In this document: piece by piece, positions 7,860 to 15,200 of the stretch
How the letters are laid out: every line of letters begins with the position of its first letter
How positions within the stretch are numbered: the first letter of the stretch is position 1
Source of the DNA: Peptococcaceae bacterium BRH_c23
GTDB lineage: Bacteria > Bacillota_B > Desulfitobacteriia > Desulfitobacteriales > Desulfitobacteriaceae
DNA length: 24,253 bases
Direction: 5' to 3'
Assembly (NCBI GenBank): GCA_000961805.1
Contig: LADV01000013.1
Coordinates: 1-24,253 of the forward strand
Made by a program: the position numbers and the translations under genes
The notes under the pieces: generated by a model
The model's database searches: none
What the model was told of the DNA's origin: nothing
The model's input: the letters and a program-made list of their open reading frames with translations, nothing else

Positions 7860-8330
7860 TTATACCAAATCATCCCTACTTAACGTTGTCAAAATGTTCT
7901 TCATTAGACGTGCTCGTAACATATCCCAATCTCTGAACTCTCCACTTAAATCATTACCAGATACAATACTCTTAATCATCGCCGCTTCCCGAGTCGTGAC
8001 AAGTTCCTCATCTAAAAGACGATCCACCAAGGCGCTTGAACGCTCACGTGAAAGCTGATCTCCAATTAATTGTCTCATTACTTGTTGGTACTCCCCTTCG
8101 AGGCCTAACCCTAAACGAATAATTCGAAGATACCCTCCACCCCCCCGGCGACTTTCAACCAAGTATCCCCGTTCGACTGTGAAACGAGTATCTAGTACAT
8201 AGTTGATTTGAGATGGAACACAGGCGAACTCACCCGCAAGCTCGCTTCGCTGCAAAACGATATACCCCTCTGAGGTTTTTTCTAATACCCGTTTCAGATA
8301 TTCCTCAATGCGATCCGCAAGGTTTCCCAT
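7860..8330 (-). CDS. ctsR: Transcriptional repressor CtsR
   Basis: CtsR represses class III heat-shock genes and releases DNA on heat or when modified through McsB. The 156-residue protein begins MGNLADRIEEYLKR and carries the winged-helix N-terminus with the glycine-rich thermosensing loop RRGGGGYLR (61-69). A C-terminal dimerisation region follows. The ATG at 8330 has AAGGAG 10 bp upstream. A longer open frame reaches 8507, but it would run through the promoter and operator and has no site for initiation. It is the first gene of the operon and probably controls itself through the box at 8385-8401. Confidence 0.95.
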   Translation of the reverse strand: MGNLADRIEEYLKRVLEKTSEGYIVLQRSELAGEFACVPSQINYVLDTRFTVERGYLVESRRGGGGYLRIIRLGLGLEGEYQQVMRQLIGDQLSRERSSALVDRLLDEELVTTREAAMIKSIVSGNDLSGEFRDWDMLRARLMKNILTTLSRDDLV

Positions 8331-8384
8331 TGTAATGTACTCCTTATAACAATATATTTCTAAGTTATCCCCCACATACTTATT

Positions 8385-8401
8385 ATTGACCTTTCCTGAC
8401 C
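8385..8401 (-). promoter_or_regulatory. CtsR operator
   Basis: On the minus strand GGTCAGG-AAA-GGTCAAT, a direct heptad repeat with 3-bp spacing. It matches the known CtsR box (GGTCAAA-N3-GGTCAAA) in 11 of 14 positions. It lies immediately downstream of the -10 element, around the transcription start, as expected for autorepression. Confidence 0.85.
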
Positions 8402-8411
8402 TTCTATCTAT

Positions 8412-8439
8412 ATGATACCCATTTTTAGAAATTTTGCAA
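8412..8439 (-). promoter_or_regulatory. Sigma-A-like promoter of the ctsR operon
   Basis: -35 TTGCAA (8434-8439), 16-bp spacer, -10 TATCAT (8412-8417), read on the minus strand. The CtsR box overlaps the expected start site. Confidence 0.65.
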
Positions 8440-8449
8440 AGGATTTTTA

Positions 8450-8501
8450 GAAAAAAATTAGTTTGGAGAGGGTTAAGTCTGCCACTTAACCCTCTCCAAA
8501 C
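8450..8501 (-). terminator. Strong rho-independent terminator before ctsR
   Basis: A perfect 18-bp stem (arms 8461-8478 and 8484-8501, loop of 5) followed on the minus strand by TAATTTTTTTCT. It ends the upstream membrane-protein gene and insulates the ctsR promoter. Confidence 0.93.
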
Positions 8502-8523
8502 TATCAATGCTCAATTCATAAAC

Positions 8524-8826
8524 CTAATTTGAAAACAAGACAAAGTAAAACCAAGAGGATAATGTTAAGAGACCAACACTACCCAGTAACCAAATAACAG
8601 GTTTTCCTTCCAGCGGTTTTGAATAGACTTCTTGCTCTATTGATTGATTGATCGCTATTTGATCGGTTTGTCTGGAGACTGATCTTTTTTCAGGAATAGC
8701 TTCCCCTAACTTACGTATCCCCGTTTTGGATGAGGTAACACGGGGTGCCACGTCGTTCCATTGTAATGAACCCCGCAGCATCTGTTGAAGTTCTTTAGGA
8801 CTCAACCAAACATTATCTTCTTTCAT
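8524..8826 (-). CDS. Small C-tail-anchored membrane protein, unknown
   Basis: A 100-residue protein of unknown family. The first ~75 residues are polar and charged with no Cys (begins MKEDNVWLSPKELQQ). Residues about 79-97 (VIWLLGSVGLLTLSSWFYF) form one membrane segment with only a few residues after it, so it is probably tail-anchored with the N-terminus in the cytoplasm. The ATG at 8826 has GGAGG 10 bp upstream; a GTG at 8844 overlaps that site and is less likely. A hairpin precedes the ribosome-binding site and a strong terminator follows. The gene sits between uspA and ctsR and appears to be a single transcription unit. I do not recognise it. Confidence 0.7.
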   Translation of the reverse strand: MKEDNVWLSPKELQQMLRGSLQWNDVAPRVTSSKTGIRKLGEAIPEKRSVSRQTDQIAINQSIEQEVYSKPLEGKPVIWLLGSVGLLTLSSWFYFVLFSN

Positions 8827-8846
8827 GAAACGGTCTGCCTCCACGT

Positions 8847-8879
8847 CGCTAATAGCAAGTTCTTACTGTGCTATTCGCG
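8847..8879 (-). promoter_or_regulatory. Leader hairpin just before the ribosome-binding site
   Basis: Arms CGCTAATAGCA (8847-8857) and TGCTATTCGCG (8869-8879) pair with one mismatch around an 11-nt loop. The GGAGG of the downstream gene starts only 5 nt after the stem, so folding could modulate translation. Confidence 0.5.
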
Positions 8880-8885
8880 ACCTAA

Positions 8886-8913
8886 GAAAAAATCCCTGCC
8901 ACGTAGACAGGGA
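8886..8913 (-). terminator. Rho-independent terminator downstream of uspA
   Basis: On the minus strand stem GTCCCTG/CAGGGA followed by TTTTTTCTT. It lies about 118 bp beyond the uspA stop. The stretch between (8914-9030) holds a direct repeat GCTATAAAT and a weak stem-loop but no gene. Confidence 0.82.
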
Positions 8914-9030
8914 CGTTTGTCCTAAAATATCTGCACAATTGCTATAAATTTGCTATAAATCCTACTTGCGCGTCGAGCATATTCGCTCTCGCGACGTATT
9001 ACCCCTAATTTCAATCTGTAACGATTCTTC

Positions 9031-9459
9031 TTACTTAATAATTAGTACTGGACAGCTTGCTCGTTGCAACACCCGTTGACTTACACTGCCAAGGACCGAG
9101 CCAGTTATTGCACCGTAGCCATGACTTCCCATAACGACTAAGTCAATGCTTTCCTGCTTGATCTGATCTAGGATAACGGTTACTGGATGACCTGCTTCTA
9201 CTCGTTTGTTAATGACAATCTGCCCCTGATCAACTCCCGAAAGGGTTACATCTAAAGCAAGTTCTCCGTTTTGATCAAGTTGTTCTTGCGTCACCGTGAT
9301 TCCATAAGAAATGGTATACCCCCAATAAGCCTGAGGAGTATAGCTAACATGAAGTAGTAACACCTCAGCTTGATATGAGCTGGCTAACTCCAGGGCCATT
9401 TTTAAGGCGCGGCGAGAATTTTCAGAGGCGTCAGTTGGGACAAGAATCTTTTTAAACAT
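9031..9459 (-). CDS. uspA: Universal stress protein, UspA family
   Basis: A single-domain Usp protein of 142 residues, the usual length. It starts MFKKILVPTDASENSRRAL, the first beta strand and nucleotide-contacting Asp of the fold, and ends with GSHGYGAITGSVLGSVSQ, matching the G-x2-G-x9-G-(S/T) ATP-binding signature, followed by the final strand CPVLIIK. It is therefore likely an ATP-binding member acting as a dimer in the cytoplasm under stress or growth arrest; the specific role is unknown. The ATG at 9459 is preceded by GGAAAGGGGTG. It has its own promoter and terminator. Confidence 0.93.
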   Translation of the reverse strand: MFKKILVPTDASENSRRALKMALELASSYQAEVLLLHVSYTPQAYWGYTISYGITVTQEQLDQNGELALDVTLSGVDQGQIVINKRVEAGHPVTVILDQIKQESIDLVVMGSHGYGAITGSVLGSVSQRVLQRASCPVLIIK

Positions 9460-9498
9460 TCTATCACCCCTTTCCTTGAAGCTTGATCGATTGCCTAT

Positions 9499-9527
9499 AA
9501 TATATCCTATTCACGCAATCCGCACAA
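9499..9527 (-). promoter_or_regulatory. Sigma-A-like promoter of uspA
   Basis: -35 TTGTGC (9522-9527), 17-bp spacer, -10 TATATT (9499-9504) on the minus strand, about 40 bp before the start codon. Confidence 0.5.
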
Positions 9528-9554
9528 CGTAATCTCTGGTTAGACTTTTGGCCA

Positions 9555-10742
9555 TTATAATACAACCAATTCTCGAGGGGTTATGGATAAATATCTGGCA
9601 CCCAGCTCTGACTCGACGACCACAGTATCTTCAATTCCTACGGCTCCAACTCCCGGGAAAATAAACTTGGGTTCGATCGCTACCACCATCCCAGGTTTGA
9701 TCACTACCTTTGAACCCTTACTAAGGGTCGGAAGTTCATCAAGTTCCAAACCTACCCCATGCCCTATAAAACTAACTCGACTTGTCCCGTACCCCATAAA
9801 ATTCTCTTCATAGGGTGTATTTTCACGGACCCACGTCAAGATTTCCTCGTATATTTCACCGGCCAATCTCCCTGGTATTAAGGCACGGCGAATTTTTTCC
9901 TCAATTTTCAGGGTAAGCTCGTAAGCTCTTGTTAGCTCGTCTGATAAAGGTCCGAGGCTTAGGATTCGTGTTTGGTCAATCTGATAACCATGAACGGTTG
10001 TCACCATATCAAGGACAATCGGTTCGCCCGCCTGGATCTGGGCCATCGATGCCCCATTCGGATGAGCAATACAAATGCCCTGTCCATTCACTGGCCCATC
10101 AAAATAACTTGGCACGGTAGCGCGGACTCCCGAAGTTATTGCTCCAACATGGAATTCTAAGCCAAAACCGCGTATCCTCACATAACCACCGTGTCCCAAG
10201 GCCCGTGCCTTACCCGCTAATAGCCCCTCTAGTTCAACTTCGGTCATTCCTATATGTAGAATTTCCTTAGCAAAATCCAACACCGGGGTATGAATCTGAG
10301 CACTCTCTTCGAGACGGGATAGTTCCCACCTGGATTTTACAGCACGCTGTAAGCGGATTTCTGGCGAAACATCCAGAAACATGACCTCCGGGAATAGTTT
10401 GCGATAACGCTCAAATTGATTTACCGGAAGGACATCAAGTTCTAGCCCTAGCACACTTGGGAGAGAAAGCCCTGCCTCTTGAATGTCTTCGGGAATTTTA
10501 GACAAGCCTCGCAGTATGATTACGTTCCAAGGACTTTCTCTCTTAGCTCTGGCAAAATCTCTGTAGGCTAATACAAGCGGCATTCCTTCCTGGGGAACGT
10601 AGACATGGACATTTTGGGCTGTACCAGTATAGTAGAGGGTATCCGCGCGTTGGACCAAAAGTGCCCCATCGATTCCTTTTTTAATCAGTTTGTCTTGGAA
10701 AATCTTCATTCGGTCTTGTAATTCTGGCATAGGGACTTGCAT
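9555..10742 (-). CDS. M24-family metallopeptidase (Xaa-Pro peptidase type)
   Basis: A 395-residue protein with an N-terminal creatinase-like domain (about 1-140) and a C-terminal pita-bread domain. The five dinuclear-metal ligands of the family are visible: D245 and D256 (VLDMVTTVHGYQIDQTR), H328 (FIGHGVGLELDELP), E357 (AIEPKF) and E371 (GIEDTVVVE). Full-length and intact, so probably an active Xaa-Pro aminopeptidase or dipeptidase that trims proline-containing peptides in the cytoplasm; sequence alone does not separate these or a creatinase-like role. The ATG at 10742 has GGAGGAG upstream. The neighbours (UspA, rubrerythrin) are unrelated, and it has its own promoter. Confidence 0.9.
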   Translation of the reverse strand: MQVPMPELQDRMKIFQDKLIKKGIDGALLVQRADTLYYTGTAQNVHVYVPQEGMPLVLAYRDFARAKRESPWNVIILRGLSKIPEDIQEAGLSLPSVLGLELDVLPVNQFERYRKLFPEVMFLDVSPEIRLQRAVKSRWELSRLEESAQIHTPVLDFAKEILHIGMTEVELEGLLAGKARALGHGGYVRIRGFGLEFHVGAITSGVRATVPSYFDGPVNGQGICIAHPNGASMAQIQAGEPIVLDMVTTVHGYQIDQTRILSLGPLSDELTRAYELTLKIEEKIRRALIPGRLAGEIYEEILTWVRENTPYEENFMGYGTSRVSFIGHGVGLELDELPTLSKGSKVVIKPGMVVAIEPKFIFPGVGAVGIEDTVVVESELGARYLSITPRELVVL

Positions 10743-10791
10743 TCTAACTCCTCCGCCTCGTTAAATATTCAGAATTATATCTCTTTTGCTT

Positions 10792-10820
10792 ATTATGGTC
10801 AGATTGGATATACATTGCAA
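10792..10820 (-). promoter_or_regulatory. Sigma-A-like promoter of the M24 peptidase gene
   Basis: -35 TTGCAA (10815-10820), 17-bp spacer, -10 CATAAT (10792-10797) on the minus strand. A second possible -10, TATAAT, lies closer to the gene. Confidence 0.5.
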
Positions 10821-10931
10821 GTCTTTTTCGTATAAACATCAGTTTCCCCTAGATAGTTACTATAGTAGTAAATATGCTCTGAAAAAGTCATACTTTCTGA
10901 AAGTGTCGTAAGTGAAAGGATTAGGACAGTA

Positions 10932-10966
10932 TAAAAGCCGAGCAGGAAGTTCCCGCTCGGCTTTTA
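10932..10966 (-). terminator. Terminator after rubrerythrin
   Basis: Arms AAAAGCCGAGC and GCTCGGCTTTT pair around a short GC-rich loop, with A and T tracts on both sides. It begins 3 bp after the rubrerythrin stop on the minus strand and could also work in the plus direction. Confidence 0.9.
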
Positions 10967-10968
10967 TG

Positions 10969-11556
10969 TCAGTATTTTCCGGGCAAATCTTCGAAATACC
11001 CCTGGGGATGCGAACAAGCCGGACATAGTTCAGGTGCTTCCGTGCCATCATGGATGTAGCCACAATTTGTACATTTCCATAAAGTGGCTGTTTCTTTTTT
11101 GAAGATCGTTCCCTTTTCGATCCCTAAGGCATAATAATCAAAACGATTCATATGATGCTTTTCCACTTCTGCAATTGTCCTAAAGGCCTTCGCGACATCA
11201 GGAAATCCTTCTTTTTCCGCAACCGTGCCGAAGTTTGAATAGATTTCTGTCCATTCTTCTCTTTCCCCTGCTGCAGCCGCCCTTAAGTTGCTTAGCGTGT
11301 CTCTATTAACTAACGGATAGTCTGCATCGACATGAATGACATCAGTTTGATCTTGAACGTGGGCGGCCAAAAGTTTATAGAAGACTTTCGCATGTTCCTT
11401 TTCGTTAGCAGCTGTTTCTTCAAATACCGCTTGAATATGTTGATACCCTTCCTGCTTAGCCACTCCCGCAAAAATAGCATACCGAGTGCGTGCTTGAGAC
11501 TCACCTGCAAACGCCTTACTCAAATTCTTAAATGTTTCTGTTTCCTGAAAGTTCAT
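10969..11556 (-). CDS. rbr: Rubrerythrin
   Basis: Rubrerythrin reduces hydrogen peroxide in anaerobes using a diiron site and a rubredoxin site. The 195-residue protein has the ferritin-like domain with ligand motifs ESQARTRYAIFA, EETAANEKEHAKVF, EREEWTEIY and EVEKHHMNRFDYY, then a C-terminal rubredoxin domain with CTNCGYIHDG and CPACSHPQGYF. All motifs are intact and the length is standard. The ATG at 11556 follows AAAGGAGAG. It is divergent from the MFS gene with about 150 bp between starts, and I see no clear PerR box there. Its own terminator makes it monocistronic. Confidence 0.97.
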   Translation of the reverse strand: MNFQETETFKNLSKAFAGESQARTRYAIFAGVAKQEGYQHIQAVFEETAANEKEHAKVFYKLLAAHVQDQTDVIHVDADYPLVNRDTLSNLRAAAAGEREEWTEIYSNFGTVAEKEGFPDVAKAFRTIAEVEKHHMNRFDYYALGIEKGTIFKKETATLWKCTNCGYIHDGTEAPELCPACSHPQGYFEDLPGKY

Positions 11557-11703
11557 GACACACTCTCCTTTGCCATAGTTTTTCATAAATGCTAATTTTT
11601 ATACTTTTTGCCTTTAAGAAAAGGAGTAATTCCTTAGTTGAAGGTTTCTTAATACGAATGTCGAAGTAATAAAATGTCACACTAAACTAAAGGTGGTTTT
11701 CCC

Positions 11704-12939
11704 TTGCTATTTAAACGATTCGATATCCCCCGTTCTGTCTGGGTCTTAATCTTGGGTGGTTTCATCCAGTCAACTGGTAATTCTCTCATGTGGCCTCTAA
11801 ATAGCCTTTTTATGCATACCGTCTTAAACCGTTCATTAACTGAAGCTGGTACCCTTCTTGCAGCACAATCGGCAGCATCTCTATTTGGCCAATTTATGAG
11901 TGGTTTTTTGGCGGATCGTTTTGGTCCAAAGAAAGTAATGATTATTGGCTTAGTTGGAGCAATCCTCTCCGTTGGATCTATCGGTATTTACCCGGTCTGG
12001 GGGGTTTATGCACCAGCATTTATCCTGTTCGGATTAGCTCAAGCGTTTATCTTCGTCCCACTTAACGCGCTGATTCATGCCCTTTGGCCTGAAGGCGGGC
12101 GGCGAGGTTTTAATTACCTTTATATCTCTAATAACGCTGGCGTCGCCGTTGGCACTGCCATCGGAGGAATGCTGGCTCAAGTCTCTTTCCGTCTTACCTT
12201 CTCTTTGAATGCTGCAGGCTTCTTAATTTTTTTACTTTTGTTGTTGATAGGTGTTTCAGAACGAAAAGCACCCATTCATTCAATTTCATCGAAGCAATCA
12301 ACAGAAGGGTTGACGAAAGACAGTGGCTTCAAAGTACTTCTAGCCTTATGTGGAGGCATATTTTTTACCTGGGGAGCCTATATTCAGCTCGTTACGATTT
12401 TACCCGTGGTAATGAACCAACTCGGATTTTCTCTTTTTTCTTACAGTGTGCTTTGGACGCTGAACGGCGTCTTCATCGTTACTTTGCAGCCCTTCATCAA
12501 TTGGGTCATCAAGGCTTGGGCAAAGTCATTCGAACGACAATTTTACCTCGCCGCTGTTCTCTTAACCATCGGGTATGTCATTCTCCTGGGCAAGCTACCG
12601 TATATATCCTACATTATCGCCATGCTCATTCTAACCCTTGGTGAAATGCTGATTTTGCCTGCGGTTCCAGCAGCTGCTGCTCAACTTGCCCCACAAGGAA
12701 AGACTGGAGCTTATCAAGGAATCATTGGAGGTGCTTCGTCTGGAGGGCGAATGGTGGGTCCCTTGCTAGGTGGAATGATGTATGATTATGGTGGAGGATC
12801 TAGCGTATGGACGTTTGCTATCCTATTAATGATTGCTTCCTTGGTTATATTCTTTATCTATGGAAAATTAATTCAACGCTTTAATAATCTTCAAAGAAGC
12901 GAACCGTCAGAGCTAACTAATGAAGAATCTATAAAATGA
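11704..12939 (+). CDS. MFS transporter, drug-efflux type
   Basis: A 411-residue protein with about 12 hydrophobic segments, typical of the major facilitator superfamily, in the cytoplasmic membrane. Motif A, GFLADRFGPKKVM (67-79), lies in the loop between segments 2 and 3. A longer polar linker (about 190-212, KAPIHSISSKQSTEG) separates the two halves. It starts with TTG at 11704, preceded by AAAGGTGG at good spacing. The closest-looking group is small-molecule or multidrug exporters; the substrate cannot be read from sequence. It is the only long plus-strand gene in the window and diverges from rubrerythrin. No clear terminator follows before the convergent small gene. Confidence 0.88.
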   Translation: MLFKRFDIPRSVWVLILGGFIQSTGNSLMWPLNSLFMHTVLNRSLTEAGTLLAAQSAASLFGQFMSGFLADRFGPKKVMIIGLVGAILSVGSIGIYPVWGVYAPAFILFGLAQAFIFVPLNALIHALWPEGGRRGFNYLYISNNAGVAVGTAIGGMLAQVSFRLTFSLNAAGFLIFLLLLLIGVSERKAPIHSISSKQSTEGLTKDSGFKVLLALCGGIFFTWGAYIQLVTILPVVMNQLGFSLFSYSVLWTLNGVFIVTLQPFINWVIKAWAKSFERQFYLAAVLLTIGYVILLGKLPYISYIIAMLILTLGEMLILPAVPAAAAQLAPQGKTGAYQGIIGGASSGGRMVGPLLGGMMYDYGGGSSVWTFAILLMIASLVIFFIYGKLIQRFNNLQRSEPSELTNEESIK

Positions 12940-12995
12940 TAATGATAATTCCAAATTTTTATTATGAAAAACACTATGTCTACTCCGTGTTTAAT

Positions 12996-13259
12996 TTACC
13001 CCCCTGCGGAAAGGAATCGAAAACGGAAAGCCTTCATTATTTCTGGCCAGTCTTCCTCATTAACCCGAAAAATCACTTGCGTCGCCGGGATTTGTATCGA
13101 CCCTATAGTACAGGTCCAATCATCACTCAGATTTACTTCCCAGTCCGGGCCCAAATACAACCCCTGCCCAATCTGCTTTCCCCCAATCGAAAGAAAATAG
13201 TCAACTAAGTCTTGGTGAGGCATTCCTCTCATTTCAAGGCAATACTCTTTTATGGCCAT
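12996..13259 (-). CDS. Small protein resembling MoaD-related C-terminal domain
   Basis: An 87-residue soluble protein without Cys clusters or membrane segments. The pattern ...GLYLGPDWEVNLSD...GSIQIPATQVIFR...FRFRFLSAGG resembles, from memory, the small domain found at the C-terminus of some MoaD-like (molybdopterin sulfur-carrier) proteins and as stand-alone proteins in Desulfitobacterium relatives; I could not check this. Note that the C-terminus ends in Gly-Gly, as in ubiquitin-like carriers. The ATG at 13259 has only a weak site (GAAAGAAG); a start at the downstream Met-Arg-Gly-Met is possible. It lies 60 bp after the YgbA-like gene, so the two may be cotranscribed. Confidence 0.6.
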   Translation of the reverse strand: MAIKEYCLEMRGMPHQDLVDYFLSIGGKQIGQGLYLGPDWEVNLSDDWTCTIGSIQIPATQVIFRVNEEDWPEIMKAFRFRFLSAGG

Positions 13260-13318
13260 ACACACGCTTCTTTCTTTGAGTTACACTGACAACTAATAGC
13301 TGACCGCTGCCTAGTGTA

Positions 13319-13651
13319 TTATTTACGCTCAGAATCATGATAACTTTTCTTAAAACCGTCGATCAAATGTCTGATGGCGATTATGGGATGGTTCAAAAGC
13401 ATCCTAGGCCCGGCATAGCGCATGACCTCAATAATTCTTTGCTGCATTTCCGGTTTATAGCAGTGCACCGTGCATTTACCGCAGGTTGGTTTAAGTTCTC
13501 CGAATTTACAATGAGTCAGACGCTTGGAAGCATAATTCAATAAGTCTCGACACTCTGCACAGAGTCCATCTACAGGGTGATGATTACCCTTACAATATAG
13601 TTTAATCATTAATTCCACGGTTGCTTTCTCCCGGTCTAACCTATTAGACAC
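13319..13651 (-). CDS. ygbA: YgbA-type protein (nitrous oxide-stimulated promoter family)
   Basis: A 110-residue cysteine-rich protein. The family core is clear: LYCKGNHH, then CAECRDLLNYASKRL, CKFG-x3-KPTCGKCTVHCYKP, and VMRYAGPRMLLNHPIIAIRH. About seven conserved Cys suggest an Fe-S or zinc site. In enterobacteria the homologue is controlled by NsrR and linked to recovery from nitric oxide stress (family knowledge); its role in anaerobic Firmicutes is inferred. The start is read as GTG at 13651, because residues 7-14 (REKATVEL) still align with the family; an ATG 14 codons later is an alternative. Confidence 0.85.
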   Translation of the reverse strand: MSNRLDREKATVELMIKLYCKGNHHPVDGLCAECRDLLNYASKRLTHCKFGELKPTCGKCTVHCYKPEMQQRIIEVMRYAGPRMLLNHPIIAIRHLIDGFKKSYHDSERK

Positions 13652-13778
13652 TTTTGGCTACACTCCATTCATTACTAATCCCCTTGTCCATTTACATGGA
13701 ATAGTTTAATTTGGGTATGTTAATCGAGAGTTAATACTCCACCCGAAGTAAATTTTCAAATGAGGGGGTAAGCCTGAT

Positions 13779-13889
13779 ATGGCAAAGAAGACGAACGACA
13801 AGTCGCGCAAACCCGATAATACTGAGAAGATTCCGCTTCCCTTTGATGCTGATAAAATCGGTAGAAATGTATCAAAAGACCGGGTGTAA
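13779..13889 (+). CDS. 36-residue basic microprotein, unknown
   Basis: A 36-codon frame starting MAKKTNDKSRKPDN and ending ...GRNVSKDRV. It has an excellent ribosome-binding site (GAGGGGG, 9 bp before the ATG) and runs straight into a terminator. The stop codon TAA lies in the loop of that hairpin. It is hydrophilic, rich in Lys/Asp/Asn, with no Cys and no membrane segment. I do not recognise a family; a small sporulation or stress protein is only a guess. It lies alone on the plus strand between two minus-strand genes, so it is a separate transcription unit. Confidence 0.65.
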   Translation: MAKKTNDKSRKPDNTEKIPLPFDADKIGRNVSKDRV

Positions 13890-13907
13890 ACCCGGTTTTC
13901 TTTTTTT
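13879..13907 (+). terminator. Bidirectional terminator shared by the microprotein and RluA genes
   Basis: Stem ACCGGGT/ACCCGGT with loop GTAA, then TTTTCTTTTTTT on the plus strand. On the minus strand CTTTTG follows, 20 bp beyond the RluA stop, so it may serve both genes. Confidence 0.88.
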
Positions 13908-13928
13908 GTACTTTTCTCTATCTATTAT

Positions 13929-14840
13929 TTAGGGAAATAAATTTAAGAATGACTTAGGAATTTCCGATTCATACCGCACCACTTCGCCCGTTATCGGATG
14001 CTTGAAGGCTAGGACTTGAGCATGAAGCCCTATTCGTCCAATAGGATGCTTAGTGGCTCCATACTTCTTATCTCCAATCACACTATGACCTATATCTCTC
14101 ATGTGCACACGAATTTGGTTCTTCCGCCCAGTTTCTAGCTTGACTTCTAAAAGTGAATAATGTTTGTTTTTCTTAAGTAATCGATAGTGAGTCACTGCTT
14201 TTTGGCCGTCATTAGGGGTGCGACTGGAGTACATAATAAAAGCTTTACTCTCGGTCAGCCAAGAGGTGATTGTTCCTTGCTCCTTAGATACTGCCCCTTC
14301 CACTACTACAACGTAAGTGCGCTCCAAAACCGCTTCCTTCCACGCTTCTTGCAACAATTGCTGTACCTTCTCGCTTTTGGCAAACATCATCACCCCAGAG
14401 GTTTCTCGATCAAGGCGATGCAACACAAAGATCTTGTTTTTTGGGTCTCTTTTTTTGACATGATTACTTAATATACTATAAGCCGTTTGCTCTTTTTCTG
14501 TAGCCGTTGCGATTGAGAGCAATCCCGCCTGTTTTTCAATGATTATGATATCCGGGTCCTCATACACGATATCTAACCCATCAGGTTGCTTTTCTATCAA
14601 CACTTTTGCCCAATTTACGACGACCTGTTGACCGATCTCCAAGGGATGATTGTATTGAGTAATCACTTCATTATCAACCGAAATTTGACGATGGGCCAGC
14701 AAGGACTTGATATCGCTTCGGCTTTTACTGGGTATTGCACCAAGTAAAAACTTCATTAACTCGGCCTGTTCTGTTACCTCAAGATGACTTTGTTTATCCT
14801 TCCCAGTCTTGGTTCTCAACTTACTGCTTGGTGTATGCAT
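13929..14840 (-). CDS. RluA-family pseudouridine synthase
   Basis: Converts specific uridines of rRNA or tRNA to pseudouridine. The 303-residue protein has an N-terminal S4 RNA-binding region (about 25-80, with SRSDIKSLLAHRQISVD) and the catalytic domain with HRLDRETSGVMMFAKS, where the Asp of HRLD is the catalytic residue. NQIRVHM and IGDKKYG follow, all as in RluA/RluD proteins. The target base cannot be assigned. The ATG at 14840 is preceded by AAGGGG. It is monocistronic with its own promoter (14983-15011) and a terminator. Confidence 0.92.
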   Translation of the reverse strand: MHTPSSKLRTKTGKDKQSHLEVTEQAELMKFLLGAIPSKSRSDIKSLLAHRQISVDNEVITQYNHPLEIGQQVVVNWAKVLIEKQPDGLDIVYEDPDIIIIEKQAGLLSIATATEKEQTAYSILSNHVKKRDPKNKIFVLHRLDRETSGVMMFAKSEKVQQLLQEAWKEAVLERTYVVVVEGAVSKEQGTITSWLTESKAFIMYSSRTPNDGQKAVTHYRLLKKNKHYSLLEVKLETGRKNQIRVHMRDIGHSVIGDKKYGATKHPIGRIGLHAQVLAFKHPITGEVVRYESEIPKSFLNLFP

Positions 14841-14982
14841 CCGATTTACCCCTTATCCTAGTTATCTGTATTAATATCTCCGATTACACTAGCCTCAATT
14901 CCTTTTCCAGAATATCTGGAGGATTATGACGTCATGCAACTAACCACCATCTCGGAATCCCTTAATACTTAAATTTATCCCA

Positions 14983-15011
14983 ATACTACCAGTTGGCTTG
15001 ATTTAGGTCAA
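14983..15011 (-). promoter_or_regulatory. Sigma-A-like promoter of the RluA gene
   Basis: -35 TTGACC (15006-15011), 17-bp spacer, -10 TAGTAT (14983-14988) on the minus strand. It lies in the 360-bp gene-free stretch 14841-15200, which otherwise holds only a leader of about 135 nt with a small TCCAG/CTGGA stem and the DinB terminator. The sequence resembles the DinB promoter at 15737-15765. Confidence 0.6.
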
Positions 15012-15093
15012 TAAATTTGGTAAGGAACTCAACTATGGATCTGAAAACCAGTATGAGCAATAGCATAATGTAAAAGGCTACCTTGGTATGACG

Positions 15094-15127
15094 GAAAAAA
15101 ACCAAACATAATCAAATTACGTTTGGT
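15094..15127 (-). terminator. Terminator after the DinB-family gene
   Basis: On the minus strand ACCAAAC/GTTTGGT stem, with further pairing inside the loop, followed by TTTTTTTCCG. It lies about 75 bp beyond the stop codon. Confidence 0.85.
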
Positions 15128-15200
15128 CGAATTGCCGTAAATTCTTTAATTACTCGATGGCTAGGATTCCTAAATAAGTTCTTTAAACCTCTATGTACGC

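Noticed and set aside
12936..13208. 90-codon plus-strand frame after the MFS gene
   Set aside because: It is antisense to the better-supported minus-strand small gene and starts inside the MFS stop region without a ribosome-binding site.
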